DNA of 64,000 nt from CAVSJJ01 sp963728395. Lineage in GTDB: Bacteria; Actinomycetota; Actinomycetes; Actinomycetales; Dermatophilaceae. The position numbers were made by a program, and so were the translations under genes. Shown piece by piece: positions 13,982 to 21,179 of the stretch (the stretch's first letter is position 1; the number at the start of each line of letters is the position of its first letter). A model generated the notes under the pieces. It ran no database searches, was not told the DNA's origin, and saw only the letters and a program-made list of their open reading frames with translations. The DNA lies in NCBI GenBank assembly GCA_963728395.1, contig CAVSJJ010000003.1:372001-436000 (forward strand), written 5' to 3'.

Positions 13982-14499
13982 ATGGTCTGACGACAGCCGA
14001 GCTGTGGACGGTCATCGGTGCGGCCGCCGCGATCGCGACTGCGGTGGCGACGGCGATCTCCGCGTTCGTCGCGCTGTTGATCAGATACCGGGATCGGCCG
14101 CAGGCTGATTGGGCGCCTGTACTTGGATGGGACTACACAGTAGGGGTGCGTCGCCGCGGCGTGAGGCTCCCGATCGGCGTGAGTGGATCTCTCACCAACG
14201 TCGGAGACGGACGAGCCTTCCGGGCGACCCTCCGATCAACCCGGGGTGAGGCTCAGGTGCTTATCCCTAGTTCATCCGGGGGCCATCAGTGGCCAGCACT
14301 CTTTGTGCCTCTTTGGGATCTCGGAGAGAGGATGACAATCGTCGTGAGGAACGTCGGGGATCGCGTCGACTACCTCGGGTGTGAGGTCACCCTCGAGTGG
14401 ACCGAAAGCCCCACGCGACGTAACAAGCGCGTGCACCAGACCTGGAAGCTCTCTGATCCTCATCGAGGAGCCCAACTGGAGGGGGCGAGCCTTCGATGA
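13978..14499 (+). CDS. Single-pass membrane protein (cargo)
   Basis: A 173-residue protein whose GTG overlaps the integrase stop (GTGA). Residues about 10-35 form one membrane helix (AAAAIATAVATAISAFVALL). The rest is a soluble domain with beta character (SGSLTNVGDGRAFRATLRST and RMTIVVRNVGDRVDYLGCEV), resembling small immunoglobulin-like domains. Base composition is visibly less GC-rich than the host genes. It lies between int and the attachment site, a common place for lysogenic cargo. The function is unknown. Confidence 0.7.
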   Translation: MNGLTTAELWTVIGAAAAIATAVATAISAFVALLIRYRDRPQADWAPVLGWDYTVGVRRRGVRLPIGVSGSLTNVGDGRAFRATLRSTRGEAQVLIPSSSGGHQWPALFVPLWDLGERMTIVVRNVGDRVDYLGCEVTLEWTESPTRRNKRVHQTWKLSDPHRGAQLEGASLR

Positions 14500-14554
14500 G
14501 GGCACCGGTCAAGAGGTCGATGTGGTCGATGACGGAGAGGCTGGCGAAGCATGA

Positions 14555-14574
14555 GGTATCACGGCGGTATCGCG
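14555..14574. promoter_or_regulatory. Putative right arm-type integrase sites
   Basis: GGTATCACG (14555-14563) and GGTATCGCG (14566-14574), 11 bp apart, match the left-end pair of AGTATCACG. They lie 70-90 bp from the attR core, a normal arm-site distance. Confidence 0.5.
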
Positions 14575-14603
14575 CGGCCCGAAACGGCCCGGACAGCGAC
14601 GAA

Positions 14604-14635
14604 CCCCGGGCCTGTGACATGCACAGACACCGGGG
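14604..14635. terminator. Hairpin downstream of tRNA-Leu, carried by the element
   Basis: An outer stem CCCCGG/CCGGGG (14604-14609 with 14630-14635) and an inner stem CTGTG/CACAG around ACATG. It lies 8 bp beyond the tRNA 3' end on the minus strand, so it can serve as the tRNA's terminator now that the original hairpin (696-727) is 13.9 kb away. Confidence 0.55.
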
Positions 14636-14642
14636 CCGGTGA

Positions 14643-14664
14643 GTGTCCGAGGGGGGACTTGAAC
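14643..14664. repeat. attR core within tRNA-Leu
   Basis: These 22 bases are identical to 731-752. They cover the discriminator base, the acceptor 3' strand and half of the T-stem of tRNA-Leu, so the tRNA stays intact after integration. Confidence 0.9.
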
Positions 14665-14728
14665 CCCCACCCTCTATGCGAGGACTAGCACCTCAAGCTA
14701 GCGCGTCTGCCAATTCCGCCACCCGGAC
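14644..14728 (-). tRNA. tRNA-Leu (anticodon GAG)
   Basis: An 85-nt cloverleaf on the minus strand. The acceptor stem GTCCGGG pairs with CTCGGAC (one G-U) and is followed by discriminator A. The anticodon stem CTAGC/GCTAG encloses the loop TTGAGGT, anticodon GAG. A long variable arm (CCTCGCATAGAGG) marks a class II tRNA, as expected for leucine. T-loop GTTCAAGTC is present. CCA is not encoded. It is the integration site of the element to its left. Confidence 0.95.
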
Positions 14729-14812
14729 GAGGTGGTGACCGCGGGCCCGGGGAGGGGCGCTGCAGCCGACCCGGAACGATACACGCTCTCGGCCCCGTTG
14801 CCGAAATCGGCC

Positions 14813-14818
14813 TAGGGT
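14813..14818 (+). promoter_or_regulatory. Leaderless-type -10 box for the M20 peptidase gene
   Basis: TAGGGT with 6 nt to the ATG at 14825. Confidence 0.55.
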
Positions 14819-14824
14819 GGCCGC

Positions 14825-16174
14825 ATGGCCGACGCAACCGAGGTGACCGAGCCGTCCGAGCTGTCCGCACCCGAGGCCGAGGTGGCGCGGATCTGCCAGG
14901 ACCTCATCCGGATCGACACGAGCAACTTCGGCGACGGCTCGGGGCCGGGGGAGCGGGAGGCGGCCGACTACGTCGTCGGGCTGCTCCGCGAGGTGGGGCT
15001 CGAGCCCACCGTCTACGAGAGCGACCCGGGCCGCACCACGGTGGCACTGCGGATCCCCGGGGCCGACCGGCGGCGCCCGGCACTGTGCATCCATGGTCAC
15101 CTCGATGTCGTCCCCGCCCGGGCCGAGGACTGGCGGGTCGACCCATTCGCCGGGGAGGAGCGCGACGGCTGCATCTGGGGCCGGGGCGCCGTGGACATGA
15201 AGGACATGGTGGCGATGATGCTCGCCGTGGTCCGCGACCTGGCCCGCGCCGGGACGGTGCCGCCCCGCGACCTCGTCATCGTCTTCTTCGCCGACGAGGA
15301 GGCGGGCGGCCGGTGGGGCTCGCACTACCTCGTCGAGGAGCACCCCGAGGTATTCGAGGGAGTGTCCGAGGCGATCAGCGAGGTCGGGGGCTTCAGCGTC
15401 ACCGTTCCCGGCGCCGACGGGGACCCGCACCGGGCCTACCTGCTCCAGACGGCCGAGAAGGGGATCTGCTGGGTCAGCTTCGTCGCCTCGGGCCAGGCCG
15501 GCCACGGGTCGGTGCCGGCGACCGACAGCGCCATCGTGCGGCTGGCCCGAGCCATCAGACGCGTCGACGAGCACCGGTGGCCCCGCGAGTACATCGCCTC
15601 GGTTCGCGGGCTGCTCGACGGCCTCTCCGAGCTGACCGGCACGGCATACCGCGACGAGGACGCCGAGGACCTCCTTGCGCACCTCAAGGGGGCCCAGGGC
15701 TTCGTCCGCGGGTCGCTCCAGGACACGGCGAACGTCACGATGCTCGAGGCGGGCTACAAGCACAACGTCGTCCCGCAGACGGCTACGGCCGCGGTCGACG
15801 CCCGCTTCCTGCCGGGGCACGAGGACGAGCTGATGGCCACCCTGCGCGAGCTCGCCGGGGAGGGGGTCGAGGTCCGGGTGGACACCCGTGACATCGCCCT
15901 CGACGTGCCCTTCGACGGCGCCCTCGTCGAGGCGATGCGCGCGGCCTTGCGGGCCGAGGACCCTGAGGCGACGGTGCTGCCCTACTGCCTCTCGGGGGGT
16001 ACCGACAACAAGGCGCTCTCCCTGCTCGGGATCACCGGCTACGGCTTCGCACCGCTGCGGCTGCCGGAGGACCTCGACTTCGCCCCGATGTTCCACGGCG
16101 TCGACGAGCGGGTGCCGGTGGAGTCCCTCCGGTTCGGGACCCGGGTGCTCGGCCGGCTCGTCAGGTCCTGCTGA
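14825..16174 (+). CDS. M20/M25/M40-family metallopeptidase
   Basis: A 449-residue cytosolic di-zinc hydrolase of the ArgE/DapE/carboxypeptidase G2 type. Zinc and catalytic motifs are seen in order: HGHLDVVP with H92 and D94, the bridging aspartate D124 in GRGAVDMKD, the catalytic glutamates in ADEEAGG (157-161), and a lid dimerisation domain with AGHGSVP near residue 225. It probably cleaves small peptides or acylated amino acids; the substrate is not set by sequence. Its 3' end overlaps the convergent DUF5703 gene by 14 nt. Confidence 0.85.
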   Translation: MADATEVTEPSELSAPEAEVARICQDLIRIDTSNFGDGSGPGEREAADYVVGLLREVGLEPTVYESDPGRTTVALRIPGADRRRPALCIHGHLDVVPARAEDWRVDPFAGEERDGCIWGRGAVDMKDMVAMMLAVVRDLARAGTVPPRDLVIVFFADEEAGGRWGSHYLVEEHPEVFEGVSEAISEVGGFSVTVPGADGDPHRAYLLQTAEKGICWVSFVASGQAGHGSVPATDSAIVRLARAIRRVDEHRWPREYIASVRGLLDGLSELTGTAYRDEDAEDLLAHLKGAQGFVRGSLQDTANVTMLEAGYKHNVVPQTATAAVDARFLPGHEDELMATLRELAGEGVEVRVDTRDIALDVPFDGALVEAMRAALRAEDPEATVLPYCLSGGTDNKALSLLGITGYGFAPLRLPEDLDFAPMFHGVDERVPVESLRFGTRVLGRLVRSC

Positions 16175-16358
16175 TCTCCCGCCGCGGCGCGCGGATGATC
16201 TTGCGCCGCAACCAGGTCCGGGTCAGCCCCCCCATGTAGATCCGGGTGCGGTGCAGCTCCCAATGGCCGTACTCGGCCTCCTCGGCCAGCAGACGGCGAA
16301 TGTCCTTCCGCGCGGTGTCGCGACGGAAGGACAGGACCCGGTACTCATACTCCACCAT
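16161..16358 (-). CDS. DUF5703 family small protein
   Basis: A 65-residue basic protein starting MVEYEYRVLSFRRDTARKDI and containing WELHRTRIYMGGLTR, a conserved actinobacterial pattern that I recall as DUF5703. No catalytic motif is present. It converges on the M20 peptidase gene and is divergent from the acidic-repeat gene. Confidence 0.75.
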   Translation of the reverse strand: MVEYEYRVLSFRRDTARKDIRRLLAEEAEYGHWELHRTRIYMGGLTRTWLRRKIIRAPRREISRT

Positions 16359-16384
16359 TACTCCCCATTGTGCGTCAGAGCAGA

Positions 16385-16390
16385 TACGGT
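16385..16390 (+). promoter_or_regulatory. Leaderless-type -10 box for the acidic-repeat gene
   Basis: TACGGT with 6 nt to the ATG at 16397. Confidence 0.5.
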
Positions 16391-16396
16391 CATCGC

Positions 16397-16807
16397 ATGA
16401 GCGCTGACCCGCGAGGTGCCCTGAACCAGCTCATCGCCGCCTTCGAACGCCACCTCGAGGCCAGCTCGACCCGCCGGGGGGAGGATGACCCGGCCGTCAT
16501 CGCCGCCTACGACGACCTGTCCGAGGCCTTCGAGGCCTACGACGCGGCGCTCTACGACGCGTTCCAGGAGATGACCCCGCTCGTCGTCTACGGCGGCCCC
16601 GAGGACGACGACGCGGATGCCGACGACGAGGACTACGACGAGGACTCGGACGACGAGGACTCGGACGACGAGGACTCGGACGACGAGGACTCGGACGACG
16701 AGGACTCGGACGACGACTCGGACGACTTCGACGACGAGGACGACGACGACGACGGCATGTATGCCGGCCTCGACGACGAGGAGTTCGAGGAGACCGACCG
16801 GGCCTGA
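16397..16807 (+). CDS. Acidic-repeat protein (often misnamed primosomal protein)
   Basis: A 136-residue protein. Residues 1-65 are a conserved helical domain (ALNQLIAAFERHLEASSTRR, then AYDDLSEAFEAYDAALYDAF). The rest is a very acidic disordered tail made of Ser/Asp/Glu repeats, encoded by five exact 15-bp DNA repeats. Homologs are widespread in actinobacteria under the name primosomal protein, without support for that role. The stop codon lies in a hairpin shared with the convergent reductase gene. Confidence 0.75.
   Translation: MSADPRGALNQLIAAFERHLEASSTRRGEDDPAVIAAYDDLSEAFEAYDAALYDAFQEMTPLVVYGGPEDDDADADDEDYDEDSDDEDSDDEDSDDEDSDDEDSDDDSDDFDDEDDDDDGMYAGLDDEEFEETDRA
16640..16714 (+). repeat. 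Five 15-bp tandem repeats inside the acidic protein gene
   Basis: Five exact copies of GAGGACTCGGACGAC, in frame, encode the Glu-Asp-Ser-Asp-Asp repeat. Copy number is likely to vary between strains. Confidence 0.9.
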
Positions 16808-16825
16808 GCCGGGCCGCCCGGCTCA
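16805..16825. terminator. Bidirectional hairpin containing both stop codons
   Basis: A perfect 9-bp stem TGAGCCGGG/CCCGGCTCA with loop CCG. The left arm holds the TGA of the acidic protein, and the right arm holds the TGA of the convergent reductase. Confidence 0.7.
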
Positions 16826-17779
16826 GAGGTGCTCGGTCGACACCTCGTCCAGGACGTCGGCGATCTCCCGGGGCAGCTCGACGTCCTCCGCCTTGAGCAG
16901 GGCCCGCAGCTGAGCGGGGGTGCGTGGCCCGATGACGGCCGCGCTCACCCCCGGCCGGTCCCGCAGCCAGGCGAGCGCCAGGGCCGCGGCCGACACATCG
17001 AGGCCGCGGGCGGCGGTCAGGACCGCCTCGACGACGCCCCGGGTGTGCTCGCCGACGTGGGCGGCGGCGAACCGGGACAGCTCGGGGGAGGCGAGCCGGC
17101 TGTCGGCGGGAACGGCCCCCCGGTAGCGTCCCGCCAGTACCCCTCGTCCGAGCGGCGAACTGGCAAGCAGGCCGAAGCCGAGCACGCCGGCGGCTGGCAG
17201 GAGCTCGAGCTCCGGGCGGCGCCACACGAGCGAGTACTCGCTCTCGACCGCGACGAGCGGGACGCGCCGGGACTCCAGGAGGGAGAAGGCCCGCGCCGCC
17301 TGCCAGCCGGCGTGCTCCGTGACACCCACGTAGCGGGCCCGGCCGGTCGTCACGGCCCACTCCAGGGCCCCGACCGTCTCCTCGAGCGGGGTCCGCTCGT
17401 CCCAGGCGTGGGCCATCCACAGGTCGACATGGTCGGTCCGCAGACGCCGCAGGGACGCGTCGAGCTGATTCATCAGAGCTCGGCGGCTCGCGTCGACGAC
17501 CCGCCCGGCGGCATCGGGGGCGCCGACACCGGAGATCCCCGCCTTGGTCACGACGACGACCTCGTCACGGGGGACGCCGTCGAGGACGGCGCCGACGATC
17601 TCCTCGCTGCGGCCCGCGGCATACCCGTGGGCGGTGTCGAGGACGGTGCCCCCGGCCGCGCGGAAGGTCGTGAAGAGGTCCTCGGCATCCTCCGGTCCGG
17701 TCCGGGTGCCCCACGTCATCGTCCCGAGCGCCAGCCGGGACACGGTGACGCCGCTCGACCCGAGGTGCCGCTGCTCCAT
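16823..17779 (-). CDS. Aldo/keto reductase
   Basis: A 318-residue NADPH-dependent reductase of the YajO/Gre3-like bacterial group. The catalytic tetrad is D48, Y53, K79 and H124 (LDTAHGY, VTKAG, WMAHAWD). The start GSSGVTVSRLALGTMTWG and the C-terminal NADPH-binding VIGPRTPAQLRALL are standard. The ATG at 17779 is chosen over a longer frame because a TAGGGT box lies 7 nt upstream. It is monocistronic. The substrate is unknown. Confidence 0.88.
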   Translation of the reverse strand: MEQRHLGSSGVTVSRLALGTMTWGTRTGPEDAEDLFTTFRAAGGTVLDTAHGYAAGRSEEIVGAVLDGVPRDEVVVVTKAGISGVGAPDAAGRVVDASRRALMNQLDASLRRLRTDHVDLWMAHAWDERTPLEETVGALEWAVTTGRARYVGVTEHAGWQAARAFSLLESRRVPLVAVESEYSLVWRRPELELLPAAGVLGFGLLASSPLGRGVLAGRYRGAVPADSRLASPELSRFAAAHVGEHTRGVVEAVLTAARGLDVSAAALALAWLRDRPGVSAAVIGPRTPAQLRALLKAEDVELPREIADVLDEVSTEHL

Positions 17780-17786
17780 GGCGGCG

Positions 17787-17792
17787 ACCCTA
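17787..17792 (-). promoter_or_regulatory. Leaderless-type -10 box for the aldo/keto reductase
   Basis: TAGGGT on the minus strand with 7 nt to the ATG at 17779. Confidence 0.5.
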
Positions 17793-17888
17793 TCGAGGGG
17801 CCCGGTCCGGGCGCGCCGCGGGCGGGACTCCCAGCCAACTCGCGGGACTCGCACAGGGAAGGTGGCCACCCGGGGGCGCCGGGGCCGA

Positions 17889-17894
17889 TACGGT
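17889..17894 (+). promoter_or_regulatory. Leaderless-type -10 box for the LLM oxidoreductase
   Basis: TACGGT with 7 nt to the ATG at 17902; this favours that start over the GTG at 17893. Confidence 0.5.
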
Positions 17895-17901
17895 GGCGGA
17901 C

Positions 17902-18966
17902 ATGCGACTTGGCGTCAACTTCGGCTACGCGGGGATGGGGATCGACGCGGACATGGTTCCGCTGGCCCAGCTCGCGGACGAGCTCGGGTATGCCGCGGTG
18001 TGGATCGCCGAGGCCTACGGCTCGGACTCACCGACCGTGCTGTCCTGGATCGGCGCGCAGACGAAGCGCATCGGCCTCGGCGCCGCCGTCATGCAGATCC
18101 CGGCCCGGACCCCCGCCATGACGGCGATGACGGCGGCCACCCTCGACGCGCTGTCCGGCGGCCGGGTCCACCTCGGCCTCGGCGTCTCGGGGCCACAGGT
18201 CAGCGAGGGGTGGCACGGGGTCCGTTTCGGCGACCCCCTGGGGCGCACCCGCGAGTACGTCGACATCGTCCGGATGGCCCTACGCCGCCACATGGTCCGC
18301 TACGAGGGCGAGCACTTCACCCTCCCGCTGCCGGACGGGCCCGGGAAGCCGCTCTCGCTCACGTTGCACCCGGTGCGCCCGGAGATCCCCGTCTATCTCG
18401 CCTCCGTCGGTCCGAAGAACCTCGAGCTCACCGGCGAGATCGCCGACGGGTGGCTCGCGATCTTCTTCTCCCCGGAGCACTCGGGGCCGATGCTCGAGTC
18501 GATCGCCACCGGCCGCCGCGCGGCCGGACGGGGGAGCGAGGACAAGCCCCTCGACGGCTTCGAGATCGTCCCGACCGTCCCGGTCGTCGTGACCGACGAC
18601 ATCGAGGCCGGGATGGCGGCGGTCAGCGCCTACGCCGCGCTCTACATCGGTGGAATGGGCTCGCGGAAGCAGAACTTCTACAACCGCCTCGCCGTGCGAA
18701 TGGGCTTCGAGAAGGAGGCCCAGGAGATCCAGGACCTCTTCCTCGACAGGCGGCACCGTGAGGCCGCCGCGGCCGTCCCACCCGAGTTCATCGACGCCAC
18801 GTCCCTCATCGGGCCCAAGCAGCGGATCGCCGAGCGGCTGCCGCGCTATGCGGAGGCGGGTGTGACGATGCTTGCCGTCTCGCCGTTCGCCATGACGGGC
18901 GAGGGGCGCGCGCACACCCTGCGCGTCATGGCCGAGATCCTTGACGAGAGCGGGCTCGCTGACTAG
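17902..18966 (+). CDS. LLM-class F420-dependent oxidoreductase
   Basis: A 354-residue TIM-barrel protein of the luciferase-like family that binds coenzyme F420 or FMN. Family features are the start MRLGVNFGYAGMG, WIAEAYGSDSPTVLSWIGAQ, RVHLGLGVSGPQVSEGWHGV and PVYLASVGPKNLELTGEIAD. F420 use is inferred because close actinobacterial relatives with this start are of that class. The substrate is unknown. It is followed after 89 bp by uppP. Confidence 0.85.
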   Translation: MRLGVNFGYAGMGIDADMVPLAQLADELGYAAVWIAEAYGSDSPTVLSWIGAQTKRIGLGAAVMQIPARTPAMTAMTAATLDALSGGRVHLGLGVSGPQVSEGWHGVRFGDPLGRTREYVDIVRMALRRHMVRYEGEHFTLPLPDGPGKPLSLTLHPVRPEIPVYLASVGPKNLELTGEIADGWLAIFFSPEHSGPMLESIATGRRAAGRGSEDKPLDGFEIVPTVPVVVTDDIEAGMAAVSAYAALYIGGMGSRKQNFYNRLAVRMGFEKEAQEIQDLFLDRRHREAAAAVPPEFIDATSLIGPKQRIAERLPRYAEAGVTMLAVSPFAMTGEGRAHTLRVMAEILDESGLAD

Positions 18967-19055
18967 CCACGGCCCGGCGCACCGACCACCGCCACCGACC
19001 GTTCCCCGCCCGCCGCCGGGCGCCGCCCCACGTGCCACCGATAGGAGCCCCATCC

Positions 19056-19922
19056 GTGCCCGCAGCCGACCTGACCTACCTCCAGGCCGTCGTCCTCGGC
19101 GTCGTCGAAGGGCTGACCGAGTTCCTCCCGGTCTCCTCCACCGGCCACCTGACGATCACCGAGAAGCTCATGGGGCTCCAGGTCGACGCCCCGGCCGTCA
19201 CGGCCTACACCGCGATCATCCAGATCGGTGCGATCGTCGCGACCTTCGTCTACTTCGCCCGCAAGATCGCCCGGCTCGTCCTCGCCTGGTGGAAGGGCCT
19301 GCGCTCTGCCGAGGCCCGCACGGACCGGGACTACCGGCTGGCCTGGGCGGTCATCATCGGCTCGATCCCCGTCGGACTCGCGGGCTTCTTCCTCCGCCAC
19401 GTCATCGAGGGGCCACTGCGCAGCCTGTGGGTCGTCGCCGGCGGGCTCATCGTGTGGAGCATGGTCATCTGGTGGGCGGAGGGCCGGCACGACGACCTCG
19501 AGAAGCTCGGCAAGCAGCGCGGCGAGGGAGAGGTCACCCTCGTCGACGGCCTGGTCATCGGCCTCGTCCAGTGCTTCTCGCTCATTCCCGGCGTGTCCCG
19601 GTCCGGCGCCACGATCTCGGCCGGCCTGGCGCGCGGGATCGACCGAGTGTCGGCGACCGAGCTGTCCTTCTTCATGGCCATTCCGGCCCTCACCGCCGCG
19701 GGGCTCTTCGAGGCCGCCCAGAACGCCTCCGACATCGGGGCGCTCGGCTTCGGACAGATGGCCGCTGGCATCGTCGTCGCCTTCGTCGTGGCGTACGGGT
19801 CGATCGCCTGGCTGCTGCGCTTCGTCCAGACCAACTCGCTCCGCACGTTCATCTGGTACCGCATCCTGCTCGGGGCGGCCCTCGTCGTGGCCCTCGGCAT
19901 GGGCTGGATCGCCGCCACCTAG
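19056..19922 (+). CDS. uppP: Undecaprenyl-diphosphatase
   Basis: A 288-residue integral membrane enzyme that removes one phosphate from undecaprenyl diphosphate to recycle the cell-wall lipid carrier; it can give bacitracin resistance. The two signature motifs are EGLTEFLPVSSTGHL near residue 15 and PGVSRSGATISAG near 178, together with about seven hydrophobic helices. The GTG start has AGGAG seven bases upstream. The gene heads the uppP / phosphatase / DUF3090 / SCO1664 / mshC row that is conserved in actinobacteria. Confidence 0.93.
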   Translation: MPAADLTYLQAVVLGVVEGLTEFLPVSSTGHLTITEKLMGLQVDAPAVTAYTAIIQIGAIVATFVYFARKIARLVLAWWKGLRSAEARTDRDYRLAWAVIIGSIPVGLAGFFLRHVIEGPLRSLWVVAGGLIVWSMVIWWAEGRHDDLEKLGKQRGEGEVTLVDGLVIGLVQCFSLIPGVSRSGATISAGLARGIDRVSATELSFFMAIPALTAAGLFEAAQNASDIGALGFGQMAAGIVVAFVVAYGSIAWLLRFVQTNSLRTFIWYRILLGAALVVALGMGWIAAT

Positions 19923-19925
19923 AGT
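19920..19925 (+). promoter_or_regulatory. Leaderless-type -10 box for the MSMEG_4193-type gene
   Basis: TAGAGT, overlapping the uppP stop, with 6 nt to the GTG at 19932. Confidence 0.5.
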
Positions 19926-19931
19926 GGACCG

Positions 19932-20633
19932 GTGGCGACGACCATCCTCCTGCGACACGGGCAGTCCACCGGCAACGCCGACGGCATCCTCGCCGGCTGG
20001 ACGCCCGGCGTCGCGCTGACCGAGCGTGGGCGCGACGACGCCGGCGCGCTCGCCCGTCATCTCGCCGACATCCCGCTCGTTGCCGTCGTGTCCAGCCCGA
20101 TCGAACGCTGCCTCGACACGGCCGGGGCCGTCGTCGCGGGCCGGGACATCGAGGTCGAGGTGGACGAGGACGTCGGGGAGTGCCGCTACGGAGCGTGGAC
20201 CGGTCGGCGGCTCAGCGAGCTGGCGAGCGACCCGCTCTGGCGGGTCGTCCAGGACCATCCGACCCGGGCCCGGTTCCCGGACTCGGCCGAGTTTGCCGCG
20301 GAGAGCATCGCCGAGATGGCACACCGTGTCGTCCAGGCCGTTCGCCGACACGACGCGCGGGTGGAGGCGGAGCACGGCCCCCGGGCGGTGTGGGCCGTCG
20401 TCACCCACGGCGACCCGATCAAGGCCGTCGTCGCCGACGCCACGGGCACGCATCTGGACCACTTCCAGCGGTTCCAGACCGGTCCGGCGTCGGTCACCGT
20501 CATCCGCTATACGGCACAGCGCCCCCTGTTGCTCACCTCCAACGCCTCCGGCGACGGGCTCGCCCGGCTCGTCGTGCCCGCCCCGATGGCGGGGGTCGAC
20601 GGGGACTCGGCCGTCGGCGGGGACGCGGGTTAG
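19932..20633 (+). CDS. Histidine phosphatase family protein (MSMEG_4193 type)
   Basis: A 233-residue protein of the phosphoglycerate mutase-like family. The catalytic RHG is at residues 8-10 (LLRHGQST), the second histidine at VTHGDP, and SSPIERCLDTA matches the conserved phosphate pocket. The family is named after MSMEG_4193 and always travels with DUF3090, SCO1664-type and mshC genes, as here. The substrate is unknown. Confidence 0.88.
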   Translation: MATTILLRHGQSTGNADGILAGWTPGVALTERGRDDAGALARHLADIPLVAVVSSPIERCLDTAGAVVAGRDIEVEVDEDVGECRYGAWTGRRLSELASDPLWRVVQDHPTRARFPDSAEFAAESIAEMAHRVVQAVRRHDARVEAEHGPRAVWAVVTHGDPIKAVVADATGTHLDHFQRFQTGPASVTVIRYTAQRPLLLTSNASGDGLARLVVPAPMAGVDGDSAVGGDAG

Positions 20634-20636
20634 GGT
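20631..20636 (+). promoter_or_regulatory. Leaderless-type -10 box for the DUF3090 gene
   Basis: TAGGGT, overlapping the preceding stop, with 6 nt to the GTG at 20643. Confidence 0.5.
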
Positions 20637-20642
20637 GCCGGG

Positions 20643-21179
20643 GTGAGCCTCGCCGACTTTGACCCGCCGGAGCGATTCATCGCCGGCACCGTCGGCCCGC
20701 CCGGGCAACGGACGTTCTTCCTCCAGGCCCGGGGAGCCGGCCGGGTCGTGTCGCTCTCCCTCGAGAAGGTCCAGGTGAGCGTGCTCGCCGAGCGGGTGAG
20801 CGACCTGCTCGAGGCCGTCGGCGACGACGCCGACGTCCCCCCGCTGTCCCCGGACAACGATCCCCTCGACACCCCGATCGAGGACTCCTTCCGGGTCGCG
20901 ACGATGGCGCTGTCCTGGGACACCGACCGCGGAGCCGTCGTCATCGAGTGTCACGACCGCGACATCGACGACGCGGGGGAGGCCGTCGCCGAGGCCGCGA
21001 GCCATCCCGAGGGCGAGGCCCAGTCGGTCCGCGTCGTCCTGCCTCCGGCCGCCGCCCGGGAGTTCGCGCGGCGCTGCGCGGCCGTCGTCGCGGCCGGACG
21101 GCCCCCGTGCCCGTTCTGCGGGCAGCCCCTCGATCCCGACGGCCACATCTGTCCCCGTGCCAACGGCTACCGACGCTGA
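20643..21179 (+). CDS. DUF3090 family protein
   Basis: A 178-residue protein with the conserved start DFDPPERFIAGTVGPPGQRT and FLQARG, and a C-terminal zinc ribbon CPFCGQPLDPDGHICPRANG. The biochemical role is unknown. The next gene starts 23 nt before its stop, so expression is coupled. The conserved neighbourhood suggests a link to mycothiol or to a shared small-molecule pathway, but this is inference. Confidence 0.88.
   Translation: MSLADFDPPERFIAGTVGPPGQRTFFLQARGAGRVVSLSLEKVQVSVLAERVSDLLEAVGDDADVPPLSPDNDPLDTPIEDSFRVATMALSWDTDRGAVVIECHDRDIDDAGEAVAEAASHPEGEAQSVRVVLPPAAAREFARRCAAVVAAGRPPCPFCGQPLDPDGHICPRANGYRR

Larger units (their letters stand above)
731..14664. mobile_element. Integrated phage-like element in tRNA-Leu(GAG)
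   Basis: The element is bounded by 22-bp identical direct repeats (731-752 and 14643-14664) equal to the 3' end of the tRNA-Leu gene. The integrase lies next to the intact tRNA at the right end, the usual layout for tyrosine-recombinase islands. Contents are a repressor region, a RepA-like ATPase, both terminase subunits, a WhiB protein, a tape measure protein and many small genes chained by 4-nt overlaps. Portal, protease, capsid and head-tail genes are not seen, and the gene after the tape measure is cut. The heptamer GGCATAC that is common in the host part is almost absent here, which fits foreign origin. Confidence 0.9.

Noticed and set aside
18963..21146. 727-codon minus-strand frame across uppP and its downstream genes
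   Set aside because: It is antisense to three recognisable genes and has no protein-like features.
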